The translations under genes were made by a program, and so were the position numbers. This document shows, in pieces, positions 45,901-58,648 of a stretch of DNA of 64,000 nt. The stretch lies in the NCBI RefSeq assembly GCF_028453695.1, contig NC_135772.1:20269412-20333411 (forward strand). Direction: 5' to 3'. The number at the start of each line of letters is the position of its first letter. Within the stretch, counting starts at the first letter, position 1. This stretch comes from Augochlora pura. Lineage: Eukaryota > Arthropoda > Insecta > Hymenoptera > Halictidae. The notes beneath the pieces were generated by a model. That model made no database searches and was not told where the DNA came from. It saw only the letters and a program-made list of their open reading frames with translations.

Positions 45901-48900
45901 CATGGATACGGCTAATGGCCGGCATTAATCAGAGTCGGCCGCCTCTTTTCGGAAAACCGAGCGCCGCAACGACGTTGCGAATTACCCGGCGACAATGTTC
46001 GCCGGCTTCTCTCTTCTGGATCATTTGTCGTTCTCAATGCGCCGCGCAGAGGAGGTGCAAGAATAGTAACACCTTATGGGTTCTCGGCGCGCGAACGACT
46101 GCTTTGCTGACCAGGGGACAAATGACAACGGCCTGTACCATGCCGACGAGCATACTGTTCAAAAAGAAACAATATTCTATATTACATCGACTGTAGATAA
46201 AACTACCCTTCGAAATCACCTAATAACTTATTGGTATTATACTACTTGGCTTATCGTAATAGGAAATAGTTCGCCGCGGTAATTCTCGATTTTCCACAGC
46301 TCCGCTAATTAGAATAGAATTCTAATCCATCGAATTCGTGGGTGGCAGGAAACGCGACTAAATGACTCATTCACGGGCTTACATAATTGCCATCGTTTTA
46401 CGTAATCAGCTCCGCGCAGATTCGCAGACGCCCGAAGGCAGAGACGGTGTTTTTCAGCTCGTTATACCCAGAAACGATTCCCTGTAATCGTTGCGCGACG
46501 ATAGAGTCGATAAAAAAACTTCGATTTTATTTCACTTCTCGCGCCTTCGATCCGTACACGCCGCGTCGCGAACGTCGAGTCTCGTACGCAAATACGTCGA
46601 TTAATTGGACGCTCCTCCCGGCGTTTTACGGCCGCGCGGTTTTCAGGCTTGTTTGCCGGGCTTCGCCGGTAATTACCGCCAAATTGACCGTTAAAGAATC
46701 AGTCTGCGTGGCGGGAATCTAATATTTAGAGCGCAGAGCTTTCGAAGCAACCGCGAAACCTCGGCGGTCCAAGTTTTGTTTAATTTTATACCACTATTTA
46801 AAATTTGTCAACTCTTCACAGCCACCTTTTATATTGCTATCCATTATATTGCCACCCGGTATATTGCCATCCATTAAATCGCCGCCCGGTATATTGGCAC
46901 TTCGAAATTAATTCACGATTTTTCTTATGCAATTTTTGCAAAATTTTTGGAATTGTAACCTGGCACTTTGGAATTTTTATCTCGAGAAATACTAGCCTTA
47001 TCATGACGCCCTTTTTTTCATTCCACTTGTAGAAAGTCCACCCTTCTAAATAAATTTTCATCTATTCTGAGAATCATATCAGCTCGCGCAAGAAATAGAA
47101 AATTCGACGAAGCGATCGCTGCGGTATCATTAACAAATGCCGGCGACATCGTGGACATATTTCGAAAGCCTTGGCATCGGAGTGTTCAAACTGGAAACCA
47201 GAAATCCAGCGTGATCTCATCTTCGTCGTGGCCCGTGACAAAAGGAAATAAAACCGATCCGGCGTGCATCGTTCGGCGCCGCTATCGGCTCGTCGACGCG
47301 AGCCGCATATTTCTAAAAATTTGATCGAAACCCGTCGAACCGTGCGCGCCGCGCGCTGCGGCATCTTCTCCGCATGCGGTAGGACGATGCGGCCGTGTGC
47401 GGCCGGTCACTCATTGCGATTTAAATGATCGGTATTAAAATTATTTGAAAGAGAATAGAAATGCTAAAGTATATTCGTCGATTGTTGGTTGAAAATTAGC
47501 CTAATTTCTAGTTGGACTTAGGCCCTTTATAAACCTAAATTTCCATGGAAAATTGATGGTGGGGGATCGTCTAGATCGTGGTAGATCACCCTGCAAATGA
47601 TACCTCTGATCAAGAAACACGTCGTCCCAATCCTTTACCTAGACCATGCTTTCAAAAAAATACCATTAAAAATATAACTTTCCGAAAAAAAAACGCACGT
47701 GACGTAAGTTTGTAAAAAAAGCGGTCGGAACAATGTATCCGGTGGTATTCACGGAAGATCAGAGATGTCCCAGTTTCCACGATTTCGATCGCGGAAGCTG
47801 ATTCGAGGCGGCACACGCCTCGCTCCGCTCCACAAAGGCTTCGGATCGGTCCGCCGCCGCTCCGGCGTCTCCGTGCCCCGACTTCGTTTTTCGGTGTCCC
47901 GGGGATCGAATAACGCGCGACGTGACTCCGAAGATTGCATTTTCGCGAGATGAAAACTGCAGAAATAGGGATAAGCGGGCGTCATTCGTGCGAATAAACC
48001 GTCGAGGCGTGCGTGAATTCAAATAAACCTCGGCCGAGGGAAGCGATATGACGTGCTCGAACGGGATCCTTTCCCCCCCTACATGCCCCCCCCCTAACCC
48101 CTCCGTCCCACGATGATATTACCCGTAGTTTTCCTCGCGGTGCGCTACGCGAACGATTGAAAATAAAGTTCTCGGCCGCGTTGCGACAGAGACGTCCCTC
48201 GCGATTGGTGCTTGAACCTTGGAGCGCGGGATTGTAATATGCGACACGGAGGAAGGGCCGCGATCCGTTTCGCCACGATGCACCGAGCATCAAAGGGTAG
48301 CGAAAGGGCTGGCGTCCTCTCGAACGATTCGAGACGCGCGTTCGTTTACACCTGCTCTCGAGACCGCGCAACGTTAATTGTAACCTGGAAAAGTATCAAA
48401 ATTCTGGAGAAGCGAGCTATTTGTTCGAATCGTTATTTTCGATATCAATCTCAGTAATTTATTTATTTATTTACCGTCCGAAAATTACGCCCGAAATTTA
48501 TTCTACTCTCGAAACGCCCTACTTTAAACGTTCGTCGTAACTAAAATATTTATTCGATCTCCATTTATTTCTTTATTTCCGAGATCCATCGAACAATGCC
48601 GGACTTTTTCGTTAACCCGGCGCAATTCGAAAATCAATGGAATTATAAATACAACTATATGGGGCTTTTATTTCAAGCTGATTTAAATTAAATTCGCCAT
48701 TATTCAGTCTATTTTGAAATTGTGGAAATATTAGCTCACTTGTGAAAGCGAGCACGCTATAAATAATAATTTTATTTCTCCTCTAAAAAATTATTTCTAT
48801 TTAATCCGAAATTGTAGCAATAAAATGTATTGTTACTACAGTAATAACGGATTAATATTTGCCGGATTAAAGTAACCGTAATTCGTTCGACGTCGTGGGT

Positions 48901-48950
48901 GGACAAGCGCGAGGAAAGTGGCTTATTTTACCGAAAGGAAGGGAAGAGAA
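41601..48950. other. Long non-coding stretch with two GA/CT microsatellites
   Basis: (GA)n occupies 42040-42093 and (CT)n 42885-42955, with a T-rich tract at 43048-43089. The 241-codon minus-strand frame at 42452-43177 and the 189-codon plus-strand frame at 42825-43394 overlap across the CT run and carry its Arg/Glu or Ser/Leu repeats, so neither is credible. No other repeats or similarities recognised; 43400-44000 and 44380-44900 are strongly AT-rich. Confidence 0.45.
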
Positions 48951-48954
48951 GGGG

Positions 48955-49003
48955 AGAAGGAGGAGGAGGAGGAGGATGAGAGGAGGAGGGAGGAGGACAG
49001 GGG
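48955..49003. repeat. AGG microsatellite
   Basis: (AGG)n with interruptions, purine-pure for about 45 bp. Confidence 0.85.
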
Positions 49004-49176
49004 GCGATAATCTTGAGCACGTCCTGCCCAGAAACCTCCGGTTTCCTGATTCATAGGCTGCCTCGTGTTACGGGGCTCCTCCCGAGCACTATACACCGCC
49101 GAGCATCTTACGCCGCGCTAATTAAAATTACGCCCGACTGAGCTCGTCGCACCCATGGCTATCGCAATGATTCCGC

Positions 49177-49196
49177 GAGCGCGCGCGCGCGCGCGC
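49177..49196. repeat. (CG)n dinucleotide run
   Basis: About ten CG dinucleotides in a row, among the longest of the many CG runs in the window (others at 8288, 32301, 32577, 34822, 63184). Confidence 0.9.
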
Positions 49197-51940
49197 CTAC
49201 CGGAGAAAATCGTAATTGGTTCCTGTTATGGGGGACCGTAAACTATCCTGCTCTCGCGAGCACGCGCTATTAATGGGTCGCCGGTATCGGTTCTTTTTTT
49301 AATCAACCGGCGCATTCTTCTCCTCCGCCGGTGGAGAGCCTGCTCTTTGCATTATCGCGTTGACATTTAGGATTTAGCGCCGCTGATTGGTCAATTCTCC
49401 GTTTGCCAGCATTAAATTGCAATCTATACGTTCCATGGTGTAGGGATTATGAGGGAATTATTTTATTTGGTTAGACATTTTTCTGGGTGAAATTCTAAAC
49501 TAGAGAACACCGCTGGAAATTGCTATACCGATTGCAACGTGGAATAGTAATGGTTTGATGACTATACTAGTGGTATAAAATATTGCTAGTTTTCTATGAC
49601 GAGTGTACTTGTTAAAGAGAGCTATTTAGATAACCCTTTATTCCTAAATATATCCACCAAATATTTTTACTATAATACCTCTGCTATCTTTAAAATCAAA
49701 GTTAAATTCTATCAATTTACCAGTAATATTTAAACGTTAAAGAAAGCCATATAATAAATATAAATTCTCTGCCTAACACAGTAATTTATTACTAACAAAG
49801 TCTAGTCAGCGCAGCTGTGAAATAAATCCAGCAATAATGAAATGCAAGGGATTAAATGTGGGAGTCGTTTAACAACCTGCTCGCGCCGCCACTTTAGGCG
49901 AAAACGTCTCCGCGATAGAAGAAATGACAGCGCGTCTATAATTAACAGCTAAAAGCTCCGATTGTCTGCGACATTGACTCTGAGACGCCGCGGAGGTGGA
50001 TGTTTGTACAACGCGTTCGTATTGGAAACTGCTCGATGACTGGCTCGCTTAATCGCGCGATGAATACGTTCGATATTGAATATTAAAACGGAGAATATTG
50101 TCGTTGCCATTGTCCGTCGCCTCCTCGCCTTCGCCACTTCCTATCAATTACCATCCTGATTGGCCATTCGCAATTTCCTGACGGCAAATTAATGGATGTA
50201 GAATTGCTAAATTGTATTCGCTATTTATCGTATTATTTTTCTTATTCTTTATTCCGTGGTAAAAATGAAATGCCGAGTTGAAAATTGTAAAAAGGAACAA
50301 TAATATTTATTATAATAATCAAGAATATAGATAATGTATATATAAATAAAATATTGGGTATAATGGTCAAAAATAAAAATAATATATATATAAAATATCG
50401 AGTACAATAATCAAGACAGATATTAATAAATACGCGTTAATAAATGTTCGCAGTTCAGTCCACCATTCGCGGCTCAGTGTGTCGTCCGCGTTTTAGTTTA
50501 TTCGGATTTAAATAATCGTCGATTGGAGGAGTCGTTTAATCATGCCACGGTGGAATTCCCCAAAAGAAAGAATGAAAACGTGACCCATGCGCGCGAACCG
50601 CTTACGAATTGGAAGAAGACAGCTTGTATACGAGCTCATTACACCGGCGATCCTTCGCAGCCTCGCAATCGATCATTTCGACGAGCAACCTGTCCGTCTG
50701 TTCCACCCGAGTTCGTAGACGAGGCCTTATAGGGATAGAAGTGTGACTTATGTCGTAAATCCTGGGCGCAGGCTGAAGCCGCAATCCGGGACCACGCCAT
50801 CCAACATCTTCCGATATCCGCGAGCACTCTGCTCGATGCGAACCACAATCAATCCGCGATCACAACGTCGCAATTAAAACGACTCGAGCTACGCAAATGC
50901 CACCCACACTGCGATAATATCGACACACGTTCTCCAGACACGTGGAGACGGTGATTATACGATTTCAGATGGAATTGAAGCGAAACCAGCATCGCGGAAT
51001 AAATTATTTATACGCTCGTTGTTAGGTTAAAATTAAAAAATTTAGTGCATTATTTAGAAGAGGTGGCAAGTATATAAAATCTTATTTATAATAATATAAG
51101 AACACATCCACCGATTTTTTCACAATAAAAATATATATATATATCTGCCTCGAATAAAGTATACAAAATTGATAACAAACGATTAAAAATCCTAGCCTCG
51201 GCTAACAATATTAAAACGTTAAAGCAAACACAGACATAGCGGACATTCTTCGAAAAAGTCGAACAAATTTCAATCGCTTCGCGCCGCGAAACAGATTACA
51301 GCCAAAAGAGCTTAATTTCTCCGTCGAAGCCGCAATTTCGAACCGGAAAAATCGGAAAAAAATTTTTCGTTCCACCTGCATGCAGCCCGGTGTGCGCAGT
51401 TTCAAAGCGATCGAATTTTTCCCGAATTTTCACGAGCGAGTTCGCCGAATAATCCGACTTTGCCGAGCAACTGCCCCCCTCCCCTAAAGTGAGGGTTAAA
51501 ACTTTGCGGAAAAACTTTCGGCTCGATAAGTTAACCCATTAACTGCCGGCGAAAACCCCGTTTGGAGATTTTCGAATTTTACGCCACTTGGCGCCGAAAA
51601 ATATATCAACCACGTTTCACGGTTTAATGTTGTTTCATATATATATCAGTCGATATTGTTTATCGCAGATTTTTGCTATTTTACTAATTTTGAAATTATC
51701 TGTACACTGATCTTCTTATTACTATTAATGCAACCTATCATAAATAATATTTTATACTTATACTTTAAACTACGCTTTACTGTTTAGAGTTCAAAGAGTC
51801 AATAATAAGGAATTATGCTTTAAACAGACGCTCAAATAAATTTTGAGATTACAAAATAAGCTCGACACTTTCGTACAACCTTGACACGATCGCGAAGGGT
51901 TGGAGGGTTGATGAACGAGCTCGTAGAGACGCGGCACTGT
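49197..51940. other. Non-coding stretch without recognised feature
   Basis: AT-rich from 49430 to 49830 and 50150 to 50430, with TATATA runs at 50335-50400 and 51130-51143. No recognised coding similarity. Confidence 0.4.
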
Positions 51941-52254
51941 TAAAGGGTAGTTCCGCGAGCCCCGCCATTTCCCGCCCCGCGAGTGTCGATCTATTTTGAT
52001 TGTTGACGCATAAACAACCCCGCGGGACGGCTACGCGTCGATCCTTGTCTGCTGCTGCCGAGTGACGGCAAATTGGTGGGAGTAGGACGGAGAGAGGGAG
52101 TCGTAGGGCTAAGCAGAGTGGGATTTCGCGCGATCGAGGAGAGAGGGATGGCGGAACTGTCAGTGCTACATCGGTTCTCTTCACGTAAGGACGAGCCACG
52201 AGGGAGAGATCACCTGCGTATCACTTATCGCCGGGGACAGCTTTTCGAACCGAG
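51941..52254 (+). other. Candidate 5' exon of an unidentified plus-strand transcript
   Basis: A GC-rich stretch ends at CGAACCGAG followed by GTGAGTGCC, a near-perfect splice donor with the intron starting at 52255. A 61-codon frame (from 52073) runs to it and stops inside the donor; it resembles no known protein, so the exon may be untranslated. The start coordinate is a guess at where composition changes. Without a matching acceptor or transcript this is only a candidate. Confidence 0.25.
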
Positions 52255-52462
52255 GTGAGTGCCGGCCGCGCGCGAGCCGTATCTCGTACGATTAATAGCC
52301 CGTGGTGCCGGTCTGACCGATAACCCGTCCACGTGGCAACGTGCCGTCGGTTCGTCAACGCGTCCGTTCGCCGTGTCGACGGCTCCGCGATCGAACGACT
52401 CGCGATTTTCTCGTTCGCGCGCCGATTATAATTAACCTTTTCGAAGATCCATAACTTATTAA

Positions 52463-52650
52463 CCCTTTGCCATGCTTCGACGACTCCAGCACGCGACGAA
52501 AATTTTTAGTAATTACTCGTATAGTGCGAATGCTGTTCCGTTGGTTTAAAATCAATAAATCCTAATCTATTGTCATTGCTTTTTAAATATTGACGCGACT
52601 GTAGACACGGGATCTAATTATTTAATTATTCTCGTTAGGACTGTTGTGGG
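52463..52650. mobile_element. Possible one-ended CCCTTT/TTAA element
   Basis: TTAA (52459-52462) followed by CCCTTTGCCATGCTTCG fits the family terminus. Interior is AT-rich. No inverse end was found, so the right coordinate is arbitrary. Confidence 0.3.
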
Positions 52651-53504
52651 ACGCTAGGTTCAAACGAACTTAAATCTACGTGCGAATATTAAGCAAATTT
52701 TCATGATAAAATTTGAACCTCGCGCGCGCCTTTTGCTGAGTGTATTGACATTATTTAAAAAATTCCTGGAAATACAAATGGAGGGGGGAGGGGGGCAGAA
52801 GACAGCTGTTCCAGTGATTCTCACCACAGACTATAGAAATGAGAATTCACGTCCGCATCCGCAGAGTCTAGCTATCGCCGTTTCGACGGCGTTCAATTAT
52901 TGCCTATCCTCGGTGCAGATCGATTATTCCGCTGCACCAGAAGAGGGTGGCCGGCGAAAGCAACAACGCGGTCGAATCGATAGCGCCCTTAGCACAACAG
53001 GCTCCATCGGCGGAAAGAGTTTTCATTCTAATCCCGTGGATTAACACCTCCTCGAATCCTGTTCCGAGAGGGGTTTCGCGAACGAGCGCGGACTCGCGTC
53101 GCGAGGCGCAAATCGCATCGGGTTGAATGCGATTCGATCGAACGAATACGGTCGAGCTGCCCCCCCCCCCCCTTCCCAACCGATCCTCTCGAACGCACAT
53201 CGTATTTACGATCGGCGCAGATACGCGCCCACGAGGACGTACTCGAGTGCATCGTTTGTGCGCGCGCGCTTTCTGCCTCTCGAGGATACCTGTAAACACG
53301 CGATATATCATAGGACGGGCGTCCGCGGGCTCTCGATTAATTGCCGAAGTCGATGGGCGCCGGCCGCCGACCCGTGCACCAGCGAACGTTAAAAATCACA
53401 GACCCCTGCCATACGAATCAAATTACGATCCTAATCTCCAAACTAGGTGATCGAATCCTCTGCACTTTACAGATATGTAAACAGCTTTCTTTTTCATTTA
53501 TTTA
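52651..53504. other. Non-coding stretch without recognised gene
   Basis: GC-rich with a C run at 53160-53172. Frames of 89 to 135 codons overlap on both strands at 52904-53450 without recognisable domains. Confidence 0.4.
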
Positions 53505-53708
53505 TAGTACATTATATTATTTTTATGTATGTTAGTATCACTATATTATTTTTATACCTATTACTGTCGTCATATTATTTTTATACCTATTACTGTCGTC
53601 ATATTATTTTTATATATATTATTATCATCGTATTATTTTTATATATATTATTATCATCGTATTATTTTTATATATATATATATATTATTATTATTATACT
53701 ATTTTATA
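53505..53708. repeat. 29- to 30-bp AT-rich minisatellite, about 6 copies
   Basis: Units CATATTATTTTTATACCTAT plus TACTGTCGT grade into CGTATTATTTTTATATATAT plus TATTATCAT. Tyr/Ile/Phe-rich frames across it are artefacts. Confidence 0.85.
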
Positions 53709-54884
53709 TATTATTGTTCGCCTGGAAAATTGCCGGTCGAGGGACACGCGCGATTTCCAACATCCTACAATCACGTCCCCCGGTACAATGCACTTCGCAA
53801 CCTGCATTCCACGGCCATTCATACGGTGCAATGCACTTACCTTCTCACTTGCCATTAGTCATCGAAAAATCTCTAAGAATAGTGATGAATAGACCCCGGC
53901 GATCTTTCGGATAAATAAAAATTCTCTAATTGTCTTCACGCATTGTCTTCATGCAGTCTCGTGATCGCTTCAATTATTTCGTCATTTTTGCGACACTTCT
54001 CTGATCTTATTTTGATGTCAATGTTATGACATTTTATGGCAGATTATTGACTAATAACTAGTTAGTTAATTAATCGATTCTTTATAGTTTGAGGCACCAC
54101 TAGAAATTACTGTACCATTTTTTTCAAGTAACCTCTACATTATTAAATTTATTTACGTTCAAATATAGTTTAAATATAGTTTAAATATACTGGTCAGTAT
54201 CTAAATAATATTTTAAAACCTTACCAAAAAATATTGCGCGAGCATACAAGGTACCCTTTAAATACACGTAACACAAAAATAATAGAAAATATACTGACAA
54301 AATATAAATATGCATTTTAGTTTCGAGGTTAAGGTAACAAATGGTACAATAGGTAGCACAGTGTCGAGCTAGCAGCGTGATACACGCCGACAAGTTTCGA
54401 GGCGAAGTCGACAGTTCGGAAAGGTGGAGCAGGCGGACAAACGGGCGCGGAATAAAACGTGGCGGTGCGAAGCGAGAAACGCGCGGGAACCGGGAGCCAC
54501 GGTCCGCGGGCTCCTCGCAATGAGAAACGCGAAGGACCGGGGAGAATCGCGTCTGCCACATGTCTGGCTTATGCGAGGCCGAGATGAAAGATAAGGCCGG
54601 GCCCCCCTGGCTCCGAATGACCGGCCGATCTCGAGACGCGGCTACCTAATTGCACCGTTACGCGAATAAGAACCTGCCCGTTAAATCATCGGAGCCAACG
54701 GCGCCCGAGCATGGCGATCTCTCCGTCCGCAGAATTTGTTTCGTTGTTTTTCGAGAATTTCGCGCCGACGCGACGTATGAAGCCGAGAGAGCCGGCGCGC
54801 GCGTTCTTATATTCGCTGCCGATGCGATTATGCTCGCTCGATTCGTCCGCGAATCGCTCTCTAATGTCCTCCAGCAATTATCAC
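53709..54884. other. Non-coding stretch without recognised feature
   Basis: AT-rich at 53920-54330, GC-rich at 54350-54850. No recognised coding similarity or inverted ends. Confidence 0.4.
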
Positions 54885-55010
54885 GTTAACAATAAAATTT
54901 CCATCATGTTAACAATAAAATTTCCATCGTATTAATAATAAAATTTCCATCGTATTAATAATAAAATTTCCATCGTATTAATAATGAAATTTCCATCGTA
55001 TTAATAATAA
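54885..55010. repeat. 23-bp minisatellite, about 5-6 copies
   Basis: Units of ATTAATAATAAAATTTCCAT plus CGT, with the first two units reading GTTAACAATAAAATTTCCAT. Confidence 0.9.
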
Positions 55011-56195
55011 TTATTATAATTATATAATAAAGGATACAGGCAATTTGTTCGAACAAACAGTCGACTCAAATTTTATTCGAACGAGAATTCATTGCGCCTT
55101 CATAATTTGTCGACTTTATTCTTCGCATAGAATTTTATTGAAATAAAGAATTTTTGTTATAAAAGGGTAGCTGAGAAGCGACGATTTTAATAAGTTAGGA
55201 ACGATTCAAATAAACTCTTAATTTCTACACTATTTGAAAATTTTAAAGAAAATCCACCGTCCACTACTTATGTCACACCCGGTAGAGACAGCGGCGACGA
55301 CAAACTAAGGACGTTTGTCCGAATTCTCGTTTCTTGCGCGCTGAGAACCGCACTTAACTTTCTCCTCGATAATCGGCGCTTACGCTCCTGCATTGATTTT
55401 GTTAAAAAGTGTTACACCTAACGAGGCCTTCCTCAATTAAATCAGACTTATATATACGTACTATCATTATATCAATATATTTATAATATTTTTATTATTC
55501 TGTTATAATTATAATATTGTCACAGCTACATTTACTATAACAATATTATACTTACTTACTGTTACACTTGTAATTAATATATAATTGTTCCAATTATCCA
55601 AATAATTAAATTCGCATTAAAGTTCGTTCGAGCGCCCCTCTCGGACAAGTTTCCATTAATTTCCGGGGCGCCCCCGGGTTCGTTATTTACGAAAGCGACG
55701 AAATGGGGTGTAATGGAATTAAGTGGTGGCCATTTGAAAAGATTAGGAGCCGATGGGAGCCCTACGGGACTTCGACGGTGCCCACCCACCCCACTCTTCG
55801 ATCTATTAATCGGCGATGAGAGAATGGGATTAACTGCGGCGTCGGCGTCGGCGTCGTTTTCTGCTCGTTTTCGGCAAACACGTGAGCACCACATGCGAGA
55901 ACGCGTGGTTAATTGCACACGTGATGCGCAAGGCGTTTACGTTGTTTACACGTGCACACGGTTTCGGGTCGTCTGCGCTCGAATCTGCATTCTGCGCGCG
56001 ACTCGCAGTTGACCGTCTCCCCTGGCAGCTGCTCCGAAATTCGTAGACAGTCCCATGGAATTGTGTGTACCCATCGCATCGTGATCGTGAAAATTGTAAC
56101 TAATGGATGAGGATAAAAAAGGAGTTGCTTGCATTAAGTGCAAGTTAAAATAGTTTTATCTTAAATTGGCTTTATATGTATTTTTGGAATTATTC
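55011..56195. other. Non-coding stretch without recognised feature
   Basis: AT-rich to 55620, GC-rich from 55640 to 56040 with a GTCGGC run at 55839-55856. No recognised coding similarity. Confidence 0.4.
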
Positions 56196-56268
56196 GAATG
56201 AAAGATGATTCGAATAAAGGATTAGTCGAATAAAAAATCATTCGAATAAAGAGGGATTCGCATAAATA
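56196..56268. repeat. Short array of the AATCATTCGAATAAA minisatellite
   Basis: About four units (ATGATTCGAATAAAGG, then ATTAGTCGAATAAAAA, then ATCATTCGAATAAAGA) of the repeat seen at 40145-40350, about 16 kb away. Confidence 0.7.
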
Positions 56269-56723
56269 AATGGAATAATTTATATCGAATTTATTATGTC
56301 GAATGAGTTATTCCAATAAAATATTCAACCTAAAGGAATTCTTCTTCTTAAACTGTCCCAATTAATTTTTACAACAAACGCAAAAATCCACAGGTTATAA
56401 ATTAATTTTGCATATCGTAAATATTCAAAACTAGACGACGCGTTCGAATGAAATTTTTGAATCGGTCCTTTTCCGAGAACCGAGGCTTCCTTCGAACTCC
56501 TGTTAAGGCGCTAAAGGAGAGTTAAAAATAGAATTCAGTTTTCTGGTGCATCCTGTTACATGGTGCACGAGTGCGTACACAGGCGCGTGCACTTTCTCAG
56601 GAAATGTATAATGGCCGCGGTAAAGAGGTAGCAAGTCGGCAGTAAGGACACTCGATTCGTCTTTCGTGGGAACGGATTAAAACACAGTCCTTCGATAATT
56701 AATCGCGGATTAAAAATTTATTC

Positions 56724-57223
56724 NNNNNNNNNNNNNNNNNNNNNNNNNNNNNNNNNNNNNNNNNNNNNNNNNNNNNNNNNNNNNNNNNNNNNNNNNNNNN
56801 NNNNNNNNNNNNNNNNNNNNNNNNNNNNNNNNNNNNNNNNNNNNNNNNNNNNNNNNNNNNNNNNNNNNNNNNNNNNNNNNNNNNNNNNNNNNNNNNNNNN
56901 NNNNNNNNNNNNNNNNNNNNNNNNNNNNNNNNNNNNNNNNNNNNNNNNNNNNNNNNNNNNNNNNNNNNNNNNNNNNNNNNNNNNNNNNNNNNNNNNNNNN
57001 NNNNNNNNNNNNNNNNNNNNNNNNNNNNNNNNNNNNNNNNNNNNNNNNNNNNNNNNNNNNNNNNNNNNNNNNNNNNNNNNNNNNNNNNNNNNNNNNNNNN
57101 NNNNNNNNNNNNNNNNNNNNNNNNNNNNNNNNNNNNNNNNNNNNNNNNNNNNNNNNNNNNNNNNNNNNNNNNNNNNNNNNNNNNNNNNNNNNNNNNNNNN
57201 NNNNNNNNNNNNNNNNNNNNNNN
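56724..57223. other. Assembly gap, exactly 500 N
   Basis: A run of 500 undetermined bases. The round length suggests a placeholder of unknown true size. The open frame drawn through it (56710-57366, minus) is meaningless. Confidence 0.99.
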
Positions 57224-57404
57224 GGCGTAAAATCTCTGGGCCGAAGGGACGGGCCCTCCGGTTCAGGGAAGAACGTCGGAGCCGGACATTGCGGTACAGC
57301 CCGAGAAAAGAGGACGAAAAGGGATCGAAAGAGGACGGTGGACGCTTGGCTTGTCAACCGCGACACCGGTTACTATGTACGGCCTGTAACTAGGTATAAT
57401 AATC

Positions 57405-57412
57405 TGACGTCA
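57405..57412. promoter_or_regulatory. CRE-type palindrome TGACGTCA
   Basis: A perfect 8-bp CREB/ATF site in GC-rich sequence about 180 bp after the assembly gap. A single 8-mer is expected by chance about once per 65 kb, so function is unproven. Confidence 0.25.
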
Positions 57413-58600
57413 CTTCCTTCGTCTTCGGGCCCGTGATTCGACGGACGGGGCCCGGTCCCCCCCGCGCCTTCTTTCTGCCCGCAGCAGATAGTCATCATCG
57501 CTTTGTTCCGAACCCTTTAGGTCGTCGCACGAAAGGAAACGCGCGGTTAAACGACAAGTATAAGTAGCGGCGCATTAAAACGGAAGTATCAGGTCACTAA
57601 GCAGCGACGCGTCCGCGTCTAACTCGATAATTAATCGAGCCAAGCCACGTCCAACGATCGCTGGACGTTTGACCCTTTTTGCACTCGAACGGTGACTCTA
57701 AAATTATTCCATTATACGTTCCAAAATCATTTTTATTTCGACTAATTTTCGATTAATTTTCGATTCATTTTCAAATCGTTCAAAGAGACGATTAATTTGA
57801 CAGTCGACGATTTTCCAATCTTCCTAGTGAAAATTGCAGTGTGGCGAATATTTAAGCGAAGTCGAATTTATTTTACAGTCAGTTCTAAAGAGCAGGATGT
57901 CGCGGTTGTGCTCGATTAGATAACTAATAATGATAAGCTGCCTTAAGCGGGTTTTCATTCGAGCTGGTGTATAGTATGTGTATTTTTAAGAGCCGGTGAC
58001 TAATAGTCAGGAATTGAAATATAAAGTGAAATATAAACTGAAATATAAAGTTTGTAAACCACTGTGAACACTGCGCAAGCAGTGTCCGTCGTTCGCGCGT
58101 AATATTCTCCGGCTTAGCCCTGAATTATCGATACGGCGCGGCGGCGAGCCCGAGCGGATTCATAGAAATGTTGGTTGAATGAGGATTCGTAGGTGTGTAA
58201 CGAGGAAAGGATTTTCTCCGTTCTTTCGATACGTAAATAACGAGCGAAACGTCCGCGTATCGAGAACAGGCCGGCCGGCGGCGCGGCGTGGGACGTTTCT
58301 TACCGTTTTTCAGCTACCCACGTTGGCCTAAATTTCATGACGCATTCCACGTATCCTTTGATCCTTGTCACCAACCTTCTGTCGGATTTTCATAGGCACG
58401 AAATCAATCTTATTAGCTGCGCGGCCGACGAAAGCGTAGAAACACTCCGACTGAAATGAATATTCATTGTCGCGCGATTAGCCGACAGTGGAGCTTTTAC
58501 TCTGTGGCATCAGATTATTATACAATATTTTAATAAAATTGTTACACTGTTTAATCTGTTTATTTTCTAAAAAAACTGTTGAAAGTGTTTTATAGACTCA

Positions 58601-58648
58601 GTTTCCAACCTAATTAAATAGATATTTTAGATGTATTAGGTTGGAAAC
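58601..58648. mobile_element. Two outward-facing mariner-like termini
   Basis: GTTTCCAACCTAA (58601-58613) and TTAGGTTGGAAAC (58636-58648) are perfect 13-bp inverses separated by 22 bp. TTAGGTTGG at an end is typical of mariner. The orientation puts both elements outside the pair, so these would be the end of one and the start of another, each otherwise degraded. A simple chance hairpin is the alternative. Confidence 0.3.

Noticed and set aside
56710..57366. 218-codon frame through the N gap
   Set aside because: Almost all residues are undetermined; the flanking residues alone carry no signal.
57405..57412. CRE site as evidence of a promoter beside the gap
   Set aside because: A single 8-mer is expected about once in this length of DNA, and no start-site motif or gene accompanies it; kept only as a low-confidence site.
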